A stretch of DNA of 64,000 bases from Aquimonas voraii (GTDB taxonomy: Bacteria > Pseudomonadota > Gammaproteobacteria > Xanthomonadales > Xanthomonadaceae): contig NZ_FNAG01000010.1 in the NCBI RefSeq assembly GCF_900101825.1, positions 62,001 to 126,000 on the forward strand. The letters run 5' to 3'. The translations under genes were made by a program, and so were the position numbers. Each line of letters starts with the position of its first letter. Within the stretch, counting starts at the first letter, position 1. This document shows positions 50,976 to 60,180 of the stretch, piece by piece. The notes under the pieces were generated by a model. That model ran no database searches and was not told where the DNA came from. It saw nothing but the letters and a program-made list of their open reading frames with translations.

Positions 50976-52367
50976 ATGCCGAATGCCCGCCTGCTCGTGG
51001 TCGACGACGAGCCCGATATCCGTCAGCTGCTGTCCGAAGTGCTGGAGGACGAAGGCTATGTGATCGCCACTGCCGAGCACGCCGAGGCCGCACGCGCGGC
51101 CCGCAGCGAGGGCCGCTTCGATGCCGTGCTGCTCGACATCTGGATGCCCGGCACCGACGGCATCGCCCTGCTGCGCGAGTGGAAGGGCGCGGGTGACGAC
51201 ACGCCGGTGCTGATGATGTCCGGCCACGGCACCATCGAGACCGCGGTCGAGGCCACGCGGCTCGGCGCCTACGACTTCATCGAGAAGCCGGTGACCCTGG
51301 CCAAGCTGCTGATCACCCTGGAGCGCGCGCTGGAGGCCCAGCGCCTGCGCGCCGACAACCAGGCGCTGCGCCGCCAGCTCAGTCCGCCGGTCGCACCCTT
51401 GGGCGACTCGCCGGTCATGCAGCGCCTGCGCGCCCAGCTCGAACGCCTGGCCGGCGTCGATGCGCCCGTGCTGCTGCTCGGCGAAGCCGGCACCGGCAAG
51501 GAAGGGCTCGCGCGCTGGATGCATGAGCACTCGTCCCGCGCCGGCCAGCCCTTCGTCACCGTCGCCGGCGCGGCGATCGCCGATGAGGCCGCGGCAGCGA
51601 CGCTGTTCGGTTCCGAGAGCGAGACCGGCAGCGTACCCGGCCTGATCGAGCAGGCCGAGGGCGGCACGCTCTATCTCGACGAGCTGACCGAACTCGGCCC
51701 CGAGCTGCAGCTGCGCCTGTCCAGCGTGCTGGAGCGCCGCGAACTGCTGCGGGTCGGCGGCCGCCAGCCGGTGCCGCTGCGCGCGCGGGTGATCGCCGCC
51801 AGCAGCCGCGATCTCGAAGCCGAACTCGCGGGCCAGCGGCTGCGCGAGGACCTCTACTACCAGCTCAACGTGCTGCCGCTGCGGGTGCCGCCGCTGCGCG
51901 AGCGCGGCGCCGATGTGCTGGCGCAGGCGCAGGCCCTGGCCGAGCACTTCGTCAGCCGCGACCGGCTGCCGCTGCGCTGCTTCAGCGAGTCCGCCGCCGC
52001 ACGCCTGGCCGCGCACAGCTGGCCCGGAAACCTGCGCGAACTGCGCGCGCTGGTGCAGCGCCTGCTGGTGCTGGGCGGCGACGAGCAGATCGAGGCCAGC
52101 GAGGTGGAAGCCGCGCTTGGTCGTCGGCCTGCGGCGGCGCCTGCGGCCAGTGCCGCCAGCGGCGACGAGGATGGCTTCCGCGCCGACTTCTCGCAGCCGC
52201 TGCGCGAGGCCCGCGACCAGTTCGAGCGCGCCTACCTGCTGCACTGGTTGGAGCAGTGCGAAGGCAGCGTCGGCAAGCTGGCCAAGGCGGTCGGCATGGA
52301 GCGTACGCATCTCTACCGCAAGCTGCGCGATCTCGGCATCGAGCTGCGCGGCGGCAAGGAGGGCTGA
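50976..52367 (+). CDS. ntrX: NtrX-like AAA+ response regulator lacking a GAFTGA loop
   Basis: The 463-residue product has a receiver domain (DDE at 10–12, phospho-acceptor D54 in VLLDIWMPGTDG, K in FIEKP), an AAA+ domain (Walker A GEAGTGKE about 169–176, Walker B TLYLDE about 231–236) and a Fis-type HTH (GSVGKLAKAVGMERTHLYRKLRDL). Where sigma-54 activators have GAFTGA, it reads LFGSESETGSVPG, so sigma-54 contact is unlikely; NtrX proteins are known to lack it. No histidine kinase is next to it. It shares one base with the next gene. Confidence 0.85.
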   Translation: MPNARLLVVDDEPDIRQLLSEVLEDEGYVIATAEHAEAARAARSEGRFDAVLLDIWMPGTDGIALLREWKGAGDDTPVLMMSGHGTIETAVEATRLGAYDFIEKPVTLAKLLITLERALEAQRLRADNQALRRQLSPPVAPLGDSPVMQRLRAQLERLAGVDAPVLLLGEAGTGKEGLARWMHEHSSRAGQPFVTVAGAAIADEAAAATLFGSESETGSVPGLIEQAEGGTLYLDELTELGPELQLRLSSVLERRELLRVGGRQPVPLRARVIAASSRDLEAELAGQRLREDLYYQLNVLPLRVPPLRERGADVLAQAQALAEHFVSRDRLPLRCFSESAAARLAAHSWPGNLRELRALVQRLLVLGGDEQIEASEVEAALGRRPAAAPAASAASGDEDGFRADFSQPLREARDQFERAYLLHWLEQCEGSVGKLAKAVGMERTHLYRKLRDLGIELRGGKEG

Positions 52368-53380
52368 TGCGCATCGCCCACCTGCTGCTGACCCGCCGCT
52401 TCGCCGGCAGCGAGCGCTATGCGGTCGAACTGGCAAACGCCCAGGCCGAACACCATGAGGTCACTGTGCTGCTGCGCCACTGCGCCTTCGAGGCGCGCGC
52501 CGACGCGATCGCGCATCGACTCTCACCCAAGGTCCGGGTGGTCGACTGCGGCGAATGGCTGTCGCGCTGGCGGGTGCGGCGCTGGCTGAAGCAGCAGCGC
52601 CCGGATGTCGCCCACGCCCACCTCAGCGGCGGCTGCCGCGCCCTGCGCGGCCTGCGCGTGCCCGGCCTGCGCCGGGTCGCCACCCTGCACATCCACTACA
52701 AGCCGCAGCAGCACGCCGACCTCGATGGGTTGATCGCCATCGCGCCCTGGCAGCTGCCGGCGATCCCCGAAGCCCTGCGCGCGCGCAGCGTGCAGATCGA
52801 CAACTGGACCCAGGCGCCGGGCTTCGACGCGGGAGCCCGCGCGCGGCTGCGCGCCGAGCTGGGCCTGGAGGACAGCACCGTGCTGATCGGCGCGCTCGGC
52901 CGCGCCGAGCCGGGCAAGGGCATGGACGTGCTGCTGGAGGCCTGGCGACAGCTGGCGCCGGAGCGCGCGCGCGCGCGCCTCGCTCTGGTCGGTGCCGGCA
53001 GCGCATGGAAATCGCTGCGCGCCTCGGCCCCATCGGAGGTGCTGATGCCCGGCTTCGTCGAGCGTCCCGCCGACTGGCTGTCGGCCTTCGATGCCTTCGT
53101 CAGCCCGGCCCGCAACGAGCCCTTCGGCCTGGTGCTGCTGGAGGCCATGCGCAGCGGCCTGCCGGTGATCGCCAGCGCCAGCGAAGGCGCACGCCATCTG
53201 GCCGACGTGATTGCGCGCCCGCTGCTGCCGATCGGCGATGCCAGCGCGCTGGCCGCAGCCCTGCGCCCGCTGCTGGACGCGCCTCCGCCGCGCCAGACCT
53301 ATGCGCTGGAGCGCTTCGGCGCGGAGGCGCGGATGGCCGAGATCGAGGCCTGGTACAAAGCGCTGAAGCCGGCCGTCTGA
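52367..53380 (+). CDS. Family 4 glycosyltransferase
   Basis: ATG 52367 shares a base with the ntrX stop (TGATG) and gives 337 residues: MRIAHLLLTRRFAGSERYAVELA, an RAEPGKGMDVLLEAW phosphate-binding motif, and EX7E in NEPFGLVLLEAMRSGLPVIASASEG. Its acceptor is unknown; close coupling to an NtrX-like regulator is unusual and may be accidental. It is the second GT4 gene of this region. Confidence 0.86.
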   Translation: MRIAHLLLTRRFAGSERYAVELANAQAEHHEVTVLLRHCAFEARADAIAHRLSPKVRVVDCGEWLSRWRVRRWLKQQRPDVAHAHLSGGCRALRGLRVPGLRRVATLHIHYKPQQHADLDGLIAIAPWQLPAIPEALRARSVQIDNWTQAPGFDAGARARLRAELGLEDSTVLIGALGRAEPGKGMDVLLEAWRQLAPERARARLALVGAGSAWKSLRASAPSEVLMPGFVERPADWLSAFDAFVSPARNEPFGLVLLEAMRSGLPVIASASEGARHLADVIARPLLPIGDASALAAALRPLLDAPPPRQTYALERFGAEARMAEIEAWYKALKPAV

Positions 53381-53565
53381 GGCTTGGGGCTTGCCAAGAC
53401 CACGGCTGCCGGCGCGACAATGTGCGCCTGCAGCATCCAGTTCCGGCCGCCGCCCAGTCTGGGCCACCGACCGGCGCGATGGTCCTCACCGGGAGCGACG
53501 TGCATGGTCGGGTTTGAAGGTCGGGGTTTCGGCCAGCGGGCGCCGTGGCCACGGAGCAGCAACAC

Positions 53566-55020
53566 ATGAGTCCGCGCGCCCGCGCCATCCTGCGCGTCTT
53601 CGCCATCGTCGTCGCATCCACCTCGCTGTCGAAGCTACCGCCGGCGCTGCTGGCGCTGGCCTTGGGCGAGGACACCGCGACCGTCTTCCTGTCCAGCTTC
53701 GCCGCCACGACGATCGCCGGGCTCCTGCTCTGGCTGCCGGTGCGCGGCGCCGACTACCAGCTGCGCCTGCGCGATGGCTTCCTGGTGGTCACCCTCACCT
53801 GGGTCCTGGCCAGCGCGGTCTCGGCCCTGCCCTTCATGTACGCGCCACCTCATCTCGATTTCGCGCAGGCCATGTTCGAGGCGGCATCAGGTCTCACCAC
53901 GACCGGTGCGACCGTGATCAGCGGGCTGGACCAGCTGCCGAAGTCGGTGCTGTTCTACCGTCAGGTGCTGCACTTCATCGGCGGCATGGGCATCGTGATC
54001 CTGTCGGTCGCCATCCTGCCGATGTTGAAGATCGGCGGCACCCAGCTGTTCCGCGCCGAAAGCACGGGGCTCAATCGCGATTCGCAGATGACCCCGCGGG
54101 TGGCCGAGACCGCCAAGGCGCTGTGGGCGGTCTATGCCGGTCTCACTGTGCTCTGCGCGGCCGCCTACTGGGTCGCCGGCATGAGCTTCTTCGATGCGGT
54201 CTGCCACGCGATGTCGACCCTGTCGACGGGTGGCTTCGCGAACTACGACGCCAGCTTCGCCCACTTCGACAGCGCCTTGCTGGAGTGCATCGCCATCGTC
54301 TTCATGCTGATCGGCGGCATGAACTTCGGGCTGCACTTCGTGGCTTGGCGGCGCGCCAGCCTGGGCGGCTACTACGGCGATTCCGAGCTGCAGGCCTTCC
54401 TGCGCATCATCGGTGTCAGCAGCCTGCTGATCGCCGCCGTGCTCTGGTTCAGCGGCAGCTACAGCGATGCCGGCGTCGCGTTGCGCCAGGCCGTGTTCCA
54501 GATCACCTCGCTGATCACCACCACCGGCCTGCTCACGGCCGACTTCACCCAGTGGCCGGGCGTGGCGCCCCTGCTGGTGCTGGGCGTTGCCGTCATCGGC
54601 GGCTGCTCGGGCTCGACCTCGGGCGGCATCAAGGTCTCGCGCGCCGTGCTGCTGCTGCGCCAGGGCTATCGCGAGGTCAAGCAGCTGGTGCATCCCAAGG
54701 GCAAGTTCCTGGTCAAGCTGGGCGGCAAGCCGCTGTCGGAAAGCGCGGTGATCTCGGTTTCGGGCTTCTTCATCCTGTGGGCGCTGTGCTTCATCGCGAT
54801 CACGCTGGCGATGAACGCGGCCGGGCTCGACATCCTCTCGGCGTTCGGTGGCGCGGTTGCCACGCTGACCAATGCGGGGCCCGGCCTGGGCAGCGTGGCC
54901 ATGAGCTTTGGCGAAGCCAACGATGCGGTGGTCTGGCTGGGCAGCCTCGCCATGTTGATGGGTCGACTGGAAGTGTTTTCGGTGCTGGTGCTGCTGACGC
55001 CGGGCTTCTGGCGCGAGTAG
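53566..55020 (+). CDS. trkH: TrkH potassium channel subunit, copy 1
   Basis: Using ATG 53566 (MSPRARAILRVF) the product has 484 residues, the same length as copy 2; a GTG at 53545 would add seven residues. It has four membrane-pore-membrane repeats with selectivity loops TSGLTTTGAT, STLSTGGFANYD, ITTTGLLTAD and NAGPGLG. TrkH takes up K+ with TrkA as the cytosolic gate. It is highly similar to the copy at 56497–57951, both in protein and DNA. A 103-bp gap leads to trkA. Confidence 0.93.
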   Translation: MSPRARAILRVFAIVVASTSLSKLPPALLALALGEDTATVFLSSFAATTIAGLLLWLPVRGADYQLRLRDGFLVVTLTWVLASAVSALPFMYAPPHLDFAQAMFEAASGLTTTGATVISGLDQLPKSVLFYRQVLHFIGGMGIVILSVAILPMLKIGGTQLFRAESTGLNRDSQMTPRVAETAKALWAVYAGLTVLCAAAYWVAGMSFFDAVCHAMSTLSTGGFANYDASFAHFDSALLECIAIVFMLIGGMNFGLHFVAWRRASLGGYYGDSELQAFLRIIGVSSLLIAAVLWFSGSYSDAGVALRQAVFQITSLITTTGLLTADFTQWPGVAPLLVLGVAVIGGCSGSTSGGIKVSRAVLLLRQGYREVKQLVHPKGKFLVKLGGKPLSESAVISVSGFFILWALCFIAITLAMNAAGLDILSAFGGAVATLTNAGPGLGSVAMSFGEANDAVVWLGSLAMLMGRLEVFSVLVLLTPGFWRE

Positions 55021-55123
55021 TGAAGACGCCCGCCCATCGCGGGCATGCGATCATTCGGCAGGCGTCGCGAGGGGTTCATCCAGCGCGCGATGCGGCGAGG
55101 CGAAGGGGAGCGTTGGTGCACGC

Positions 55124-56500
55124 ATGAAGATTCTCATCCTGGGCGCGGGCCAGGTCGGCTCCTCGGTGGCGGCAGCGCTGTCGACCGAGAACAACGACAT
55201 CACCGTGGTAGACACCGATCTCGCCCGCCTGCGTGAGCTGGCCGAGCGGCTCGACATCCGCATCGTGGAGGGCCATGCCAGCCTGCCGCGGGTGCTGAGC
55301 CATGCCGGCGCCGAAGACGCCGACCTGGTGGTCGCGGTGACCAGCAGCGACGAGGTGAACCTGGTGGCCTGCCGGGTCTGCGACCTGCTGTTCCGCACCC
55401 CCACCCGCATCGCCCGCCTGCGCGAAAGCGACTACTTGGGCGCCGCCGAGTTCATCCGTCGCGACCGCTCCTCGGTGGATGTCGCGATCAGCCCCGAGGC
55501 CCAGGTCTACCACCACGTACAGCGCCTGATCGAATTTCCGGGTGCGCTGCAGGTGCTCGACTTCGCCGATGGCCGCGCCCAGCTGGTGGCGGTGCGCGCG
55601 GTGCAGCAGGGCAAGCTGGTCGGGCACGAGATCCGCGAGCTGCGCGACCACCTGCCGCCCGGCGTGGATGCGCGCGTCGCCGCGATCTTCCGCCAGGGCA
55701 AGCCGATCGTGCCGACCGCAGCCACGGTCATCCACGTCGACGACGAGGTGTTCTTCCTCGCCGACCGCAAGAACATCACCACGGTGATGAGCGAGCTGCG
55801 CCGCGTCGACCGTCCGGCCAAGCGCGTGTTCATCGCTGGCGGCGGCAACATCGGCCGCAACCTGGCCAAGGCGCTGGAAGGCCGTTTCAGCGTGAAGGTG
55901 CTGGAGCGCTCGAAGGACCGCGCCAAGAAGATCGCCGAGGACCTGGTCAACTCGATCGTGCTGGTCGGCGACTGCGCCGACGAGGACCTGCTGCGCGAGG
56001 AGAATATCGACCAGACCGACGTCTACTGCGCGCTGACCAACGACGACGAGGCCAACATCCTCTCGGCCATGCTGGCCAAGCGCATGGGCTGCCAGCGGGT
56101 GATGTCGCTGATCAACCGCCCGGCTTATGCCGACCTGGTCGAAGGCAGCAGCATCGACATCGCGATCAGCCCGCAGCAGATCACGCTCGGCGCGCTGCTC
56201 GCGCACGTGCGCGAAGGCGCACCGGCGCGGGTGCACAGCCTGCGCCGCGGCGCCGCCGAGGCGATCGAAGTCGTCGCCCGCGGCGACGCCCGCACCTCGC
56301 GCATCATCGGCCGCGCCATCGAGGAGCTGAAGCTGCCGGAATCCGCCACCATCGGCGGCATCGTCCGCGGCGAGAAGCTGCTGATCGCCCATCACGATGT
56401 GGTGATCGAACCCGAGGACCACCTGATCGTCTTCCTCACTGACAAGAACCGGCTGCCCGAACTCACCACGCTCTTCCACGCTGGAGCCACCTGGCTGTGA
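55124..56500 (+). CDS. trkA: TrkA, NAD-binding regulator of potassium uptake
   Basis: The 458-residue product has two RCK-N/RCK-C pairs. The first Rossmann motif is MKILILGAGQVGSSVAAAL with DTD after beta-2; the second is KRVFIAGGGNIGRNLAKALE near residue 230. Length equals E. coli TrkA (458). It is placed between two trkH genes and overlaps the second by 4 bp. Confidence 0.97.
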   Translation: MKILILGAGQVGSSVAAALSTENNDITVVDTDLARLRELAERLDIRIVEGHASLPRVLSHAGAEDADLVVAVTSSDEVNLVACRVCDLLFRTPTRIARLRESDYLGAAEFIRRDRSSVDVAISPEAQVYHHVQRLIEFPGALQVLDFADGRAQLVAVRAVQQGKLVGHEIRELRDHLPPGVDARVAAIFRQGKPIVPTAATVIHVDDEVFFLADRKNITTVMSELRRVDRPAKRVFIAGGGNIGRNLAKALEGRFSVKVLERSKDRAKKIAEDLVNSIVLVGDCADEDLLREENIDQTDVYCALTNDDEANILSAMLAKRMGCQRVMSLINRPAYADLVEGSSIDIAISPQQITLGALLAHVREGAPARVHSLRRGAAEAIEVVARGDARTSRIIGRAIEELKLPESATIGGIVRGEKLLIAHHDVVIEPEDHLIVFLTDKNRLPELTTLFHAGATWL

Positions 56501-57951
56501 ACCGGCGCGTGCTGGCCATCCAGCGGGTGCTGGGCATCGTTGTTGCGGTCTCATCGCTTTCGAAACTGCCGCCGGCCCTGCTCGGCTATGCGTGGGGGGA
56601 TGGCACCGGCCATGTGTTCTTGTCCAGCTTCGGCCTGTCCGGTCTGATCGGTCTGGCCCTGTGGCTGCCCGTGCGGCGGATCGACTACCAGCTGCGCCTG
56701 CGTGACGGCTTCCTGATCGTCACCCTGACCTGGCTGCTGGCCAGCATCGTGTCCGCCCTGCCCTTCATGTACGCGCCGCCGTATCTGAGCTTCACCGCGG
56801 CCATGTTCGAAGCGACCAGTGGACTGACCACCACCGGCGCCACGGTCATCGTCGGCCTCGACGAGCTGCCGCGTTCGGTGCTGTTCTATCGGCAGCTGCT
56901 GCAGTTCGTCGGCGGCATGGGCATCGTGATCCTCTCGGTGGCGATCCTGCCGATGCTGAAGATCGGTGGCACCCAGCTGTTCCGCGCCGAAAGCGCGGGC
57001 CTGACCCGCGACACCAAGCTGACCCCGCGCATCGCCGAAACCGCCAAGGCCCTGTGGGCGGTCTACATCGGCCTGACCCTCCTCTGCGCGGCCGCCTACT
57101 GGGTCGGCGGCATGAGCCTGTTCGATGCGATCTGCCACTCGATGGCGACCATCTCGACGGCCGGCTTCTCCACCCACGATGCCGGCTTCGGCTATTGGGA
57201 CAGCGCCCTGCTGGACTGGATGGCGGTGTTCTTCATGGCCATCGGCGGCATGAACTTCGGCCTGCACTTCATCGCCTGGCGGCGCGCCACCATGGCGCCC
57301 TACTACGCCGACTCCGAGCTCAAGAACTACCTGCGCATCATCCTCGGCGCCAGCCTGATCGTGGCCGCCGCGCTGTGGTTCGGCGGCAGCTTCACTTCGG
57401 CTGGCGAGTCGCTGCGCCATGCCACCTTCCAGGTGGTCTCGAACCTCACCACCACGGGCTTTGCCACGGTCGGCTTCAGCGAGTGGGCCAGCGTCTCGCC
57501 CCTGCTGCTGGTGGGACTCGCCTTCATCGGCGGCTGTGCCGGGTCCACCTCGTCAGGCATCAAGGTGGCGCGCGTGATCATGGTGCTGCGCCAAGGCTTC
57601 CGCGAGGTCAAGCAGCTGGTCCATCCCAAGGGCAAGTTCCTGGTCAAGATGGGCGGGCGGCCGGTGTCCGAGAGCGTGGTGCTCTCGGTCAGCGGCTTTC
57701 TTGCGATCTACATGTTCGTGTTCGTGATGCTGACGCTGGCAATGAACCTCACCGGCCTCGACATCCTCTCGAGCTTCGGCGCGGCCGTGGCCACGCTGAC
57801 CAATCTCGGCCCCGGCCTGGGCGCGGTCGCCTACAACTTCGCCGAGGTCAACGACGGCGCAGTCTGGCTGGGCACCTTCGCGATGATCATGGGGCGCCTG
57901 GAAGTGTTCTCGGTGCTGGTGCTGCTGACGCCGGGGTTCTGGCGGGAGTAG
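56497..57951 (+). CDS. trkH: TrkH potassium channel subunit, copy 2
   Basis: A GTG at 56497 (VNRRVLAIQRVLGIVV) overlaps the trkA stop; the product has 484 residues and aligns end-to-end with copy 1. Selectivity loops are TSGLTTTGAT, ATISTAGFSTHD, NLTTTGFATVG and NLGPGLG. The second loop has STAG where copy 1 has STGG, and the third has TTTGFA versus TTTGLL, so the two may differ in ion handling. It ends 1 bp before the convergent PH-domain gene. Confidence 0.93.
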   Translation: MNRRVLAIQRVLGIVVAVSSLSKLPPALLGYAWGDGTGHVFLSSFGLSGLIGLALWLPVRRIDYQLRLRDGFLIVTLTWLLASIVSALPFMYAPPYLSFTAAMFEATSGLTTTGATVIVGLDELPRSVLFYRQLLQFVGGMGIVILSVAILPMLKIGGTQLFRAESAGLTRDTKLTPRIAETAKALWAVYIGLTLLCAAAYWVGGMSLFDAICHSMATISTAGFSTHDAGFGYWDSALLDWMAVFFMAIGGMNFGLHFIAWRRATMAPYYADSELKNYLRIILGASLIVAAALWFGGSFTSAGESLRHATFQVVSNLTTTGFATVGFSEWASVSPLLLVGLAFIGGCAGSTSSGIKVARVIMVLRQGFREVKQLVHPKGKFLVKMGGRPVSESVVLSVSGFLAIYMFVFVMLTLAMNLTGLDILSSFGAAVATLTNLGPGLGAVAYNFAEVNDGAVWLGTFAMIMGRLEVFSVLVLLTPGFWRE

Positions 57952-57952
57952 C

Positions 57953-59623
57953 TCACCACTGCAGCCGCCGCTTGGCGATGCGCCGGCTGAGCTCGGCGAA
58001 CAGCGCACGCGCTTCGGCCTCGGGCAGGTAGCGCAGCTCCAGTTGATGCGTGAAAGGGCTGCTGCCGGCGGTGTCGGCGTACAGCGTGGCCATGCCGTGG
58101 CGGCGGTCGAAGGGCGACTGCGACAGTCGCAGGCCCTGCAGGCGATGCACTTCGGCGAAGGAAACGTGGCGGTCGAGCCAGCCGCTGCGCCAGGCCAGCA
58201 CGCGATCGGTCAGCACCCAGCCGCAGCGCTTCGCCAGTCCGCGCGCGCGCAGCACCGCCAGCGGCAGCAGCAGCACCGGCAGCAGCAGGGCCGACGGGCC
58301 GAAGCGCAGCGCCGCCAGCGCGGTCAGGCCGCCAATCAGCAGCAGCGAAGGAAACAGCACGCGACGCCAGGCGCGCGGGTGCAGGGGCTGCCAGGTCCAG
58401 CCGCCCCAGTCGATGTCGGGCAGCCAGCGTTCAATCAAGGCATCGACCTGCGTGGGCGCCGCGATCGGAATGACGTCCGAGAGCGCCTGCTGCTCGTTGA
58501 CGGCCTGCAGGGCCGCGGTCTCGACGCGCACGCTGCGGCGGTCGAAGAAGCGGTGCAGCAGGCTGTCGTAGACGGTCCAGCGCTGGATCTTGGCCAGCGG
58601 CGCGCGCATGCGCAGGCGGGTCAGCAGGCCCTGCTCCACGCCCAGGCTACCGGCGCTCTCGACGAGCCTGAAACCGTGGAACTGCAGCACCACCAACAGC
58701 ACCGCCACCGCGCGCGCCACGGCCAGGAACGCCAGCAGCAGAACGAAGCCGAGCAGCAGCCACTGGGGCCAGCCCAGACCGAGCTGGCCTGCGTATTCGA
58801 CGCCCGCCTCGGCGGTGTTGGCGATCGTGCGGCCGAACCCCTCGCCGCCGAACTGCGCGAAGGCGCCGAAGCCCACCGCGCCCAGCACCAGGCCGCGATT
58901 CGAGGTCAGGCCGAGCTTGACCAGCTCGGCGGTGTCCAGGCCCAGCAGGGTCTGGCCCTCGCTCGCTGCAGCCGGCCTCACGGAAGCGAGCGCCGCATTG
59001 CCCGCGACCTCGCCGGCGGACGTCGAGTTGGCCGCACCCGCAGCCTGCACCACGGCCTCCAGCGCCGCGGCATCGGCCAGCGACAGCACCTGCATCTGCG
59101 CCTCGGGCGTGCCGCCGCCGACCGCCGACTCCAGCCGCACGTCGGCCACGCCCAGGGCGCGATGCAGAAGCCCCTGCTTCAGCGCCACGTTCTGGATGCG
59201 GGTAAGCGGAATCTGCCGCAGGTTGCGGCTCAACAGGCCCGAGCGCACCACCAGCACACCGCGCTCGATGCGGAAGCGATAGGTGTAGTAGCGCGCCACC
59301 GCACCGAGGGTGAGCAGCAGGCCGGCAGCCAGGCCCATGGCCTGGAACCACAGTTCATCCTCATCGGCGCGCTGGCCGAACACCACGAAGGCGATCAGCG
59401 GCAGCGCGAACTGGCGCAGGCTGCCCAGCAGCACGAACAGCCAGGACAGCGGATGCAGGCGGCGATCCTGCTCGGCCCGCAGGCGCGCGACCGCGGCCTC
59501 GCCGACTTCGCCCAGCAGCGCGCCAGACTCGCCCGCGGCAGGCGGCAGCGGCGGCGGCGGCTCGCGGGGTGGCGCGTCCGGCTGACCGCGTTCGGCGGGC
59601 GGGCCGGGCTCAGACGGCGTCAT
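57953..59623 (-). CDS. Bacterial PH-domain membrane protein, YdbT-like
   Basis: The 556-residue product has a Pro-rich N-terminus, then membrane spans (WLFVLLGSLRQFALPLIAFVVF) and three bPH2 segments (YRFRIERGVLVVRSGLLSRNLRQIPLTRIQNVAL…; the GFRLVESAGSLGVEQGLLTRLRMRAPLAKIQRW region; WVLTDRVLAWRSGWLDRHVSF). This is the YdbT arrangement. Its function is unproven. It overlaps the smaller YdbS-like gene by 14 bp and is convergent with trkH. Confidence 0.82.
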   Translation of the reverse strand: MTPSEPGPPAERGQPDAPPREPPPPLPPAAGESGALLGEVGEAAVARLRAEQDRRLHPLSWLFVLLGSLRQFALPLIAFVVFGQRADEDELWFQAMGLAAGLLLTLGAVARYYTYRFRIERGVLVVRSGLLSRNLRQIPLTRIQNVALKQGLLHRALGVADVRLESAVGGGTPEAQMQVLSLADAAALEAVVQAAGAANSTSAGEVAGNAALASVRPAAASEGQTLLGLDTAELVKLGLTSNRGLVLGAVGFGAFAQFGGEGFGRTIANTAEAGVEYAGQLGLGWPQWLLLGFVLLLAFLAVARAVAVLLVVLQFHGFRLVESAGSLGVEQGLLTRLRMRAPLAKIQRWTVYDSLLHRFFDRRSVRVETAALQAVNEQQALSDVIPIAAPTQVDALIERWLPDIDWGGWTWQPLHPRAWRRVLFPSLLLIGGLTALAALRFGPSALLLPVLLLPLAVLRARGLAKRCGWVLTDRVLAWRSGWLDRHVSFAEVHRLQGLRLSQSPFDRRHGMATLYADTAGSSPFTHQLELRYLPEAEARALFAELSRRIAKRRLQW

Positions 59624-60110
59624 CGTCCTCTCCCAGCAGGTCGTTGCGCAGGCGCCTCGCCTCGTCCTCGCTCAGGCCACCGAGGCTGACCGCAGCCAGT
59701 CGGGTGCCGGCCGTGTGCACGCGCAGCTCGGCCAGGCCCAGCCAGCGATCGATCGGCCCGCGGTTGAGATCGGTGTGCTGCACGCGCGAGCGCGGCACCC
59801 GCGTTTCGCTCTGCCAGATCACCCCGCGCACGATCAGCAGGCCTTCGGCATCAAGCGCGTAGCGCGTGCGCCGGTAGCTGGCGCGGGCGAACAGGAAGGC
59901 GGCGAACTGCAAGGCCAGGAACAGCCCACCGAGCAGGGCCAGCAGTTCGGGCCCCTCGATGTCCTTGGCACGCGACAGCACGGCCACCGGCAGCAGCGGC
60001 ACCAGGGCGGTGATCGCCCATCCCAGATGGAAACCCCAGCGCGCCTGCGGCGCCAGCGGCTTGAGATCTGCCGCTCCGCTCACGGCGAGGGCTTCAACGG
60101 ATTCGGACAT
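59610..60110 (-). CDS. Bacterial PH-domain membrane protein, YdbS-like
   Basis: ATG 60110 (MSESVEALAVSG) gives 166 residues. Two TM helices (AITALVPLLPVAVL, LLALLGGLFLALQFAAFLF) precede a single bPH2 domain (RRTRYALDAEGLLIVRGVIWQSETRVPRSRVQHTDLNRGPIDRWLGL). It forms the usual ydbS–ydbT operon with the larger gene downstream. Confidence 0.85.
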   Translation of the reverse strand: MSESVEALAVSGAADLKPLAPQARWGFHLGWAITALVPLLPVAVLSRAKDIEGPELLALLGGLFLALQFAAFLFARASYRRTRYALDAEGLLIVRGVIWQSETRVPRSRVQHTDLNRGPIDRWLGLAELRVHTAGTRLAAVSLGGLSEDEARRLRNDLLGEDDDAV

Positions 60111-60180
60111 GCAGGCACACCCTGGGAGATTCTGCGCAGCGCGATGCTGGACGCGCCGGAGTTGTGACCATGTGCAATCG

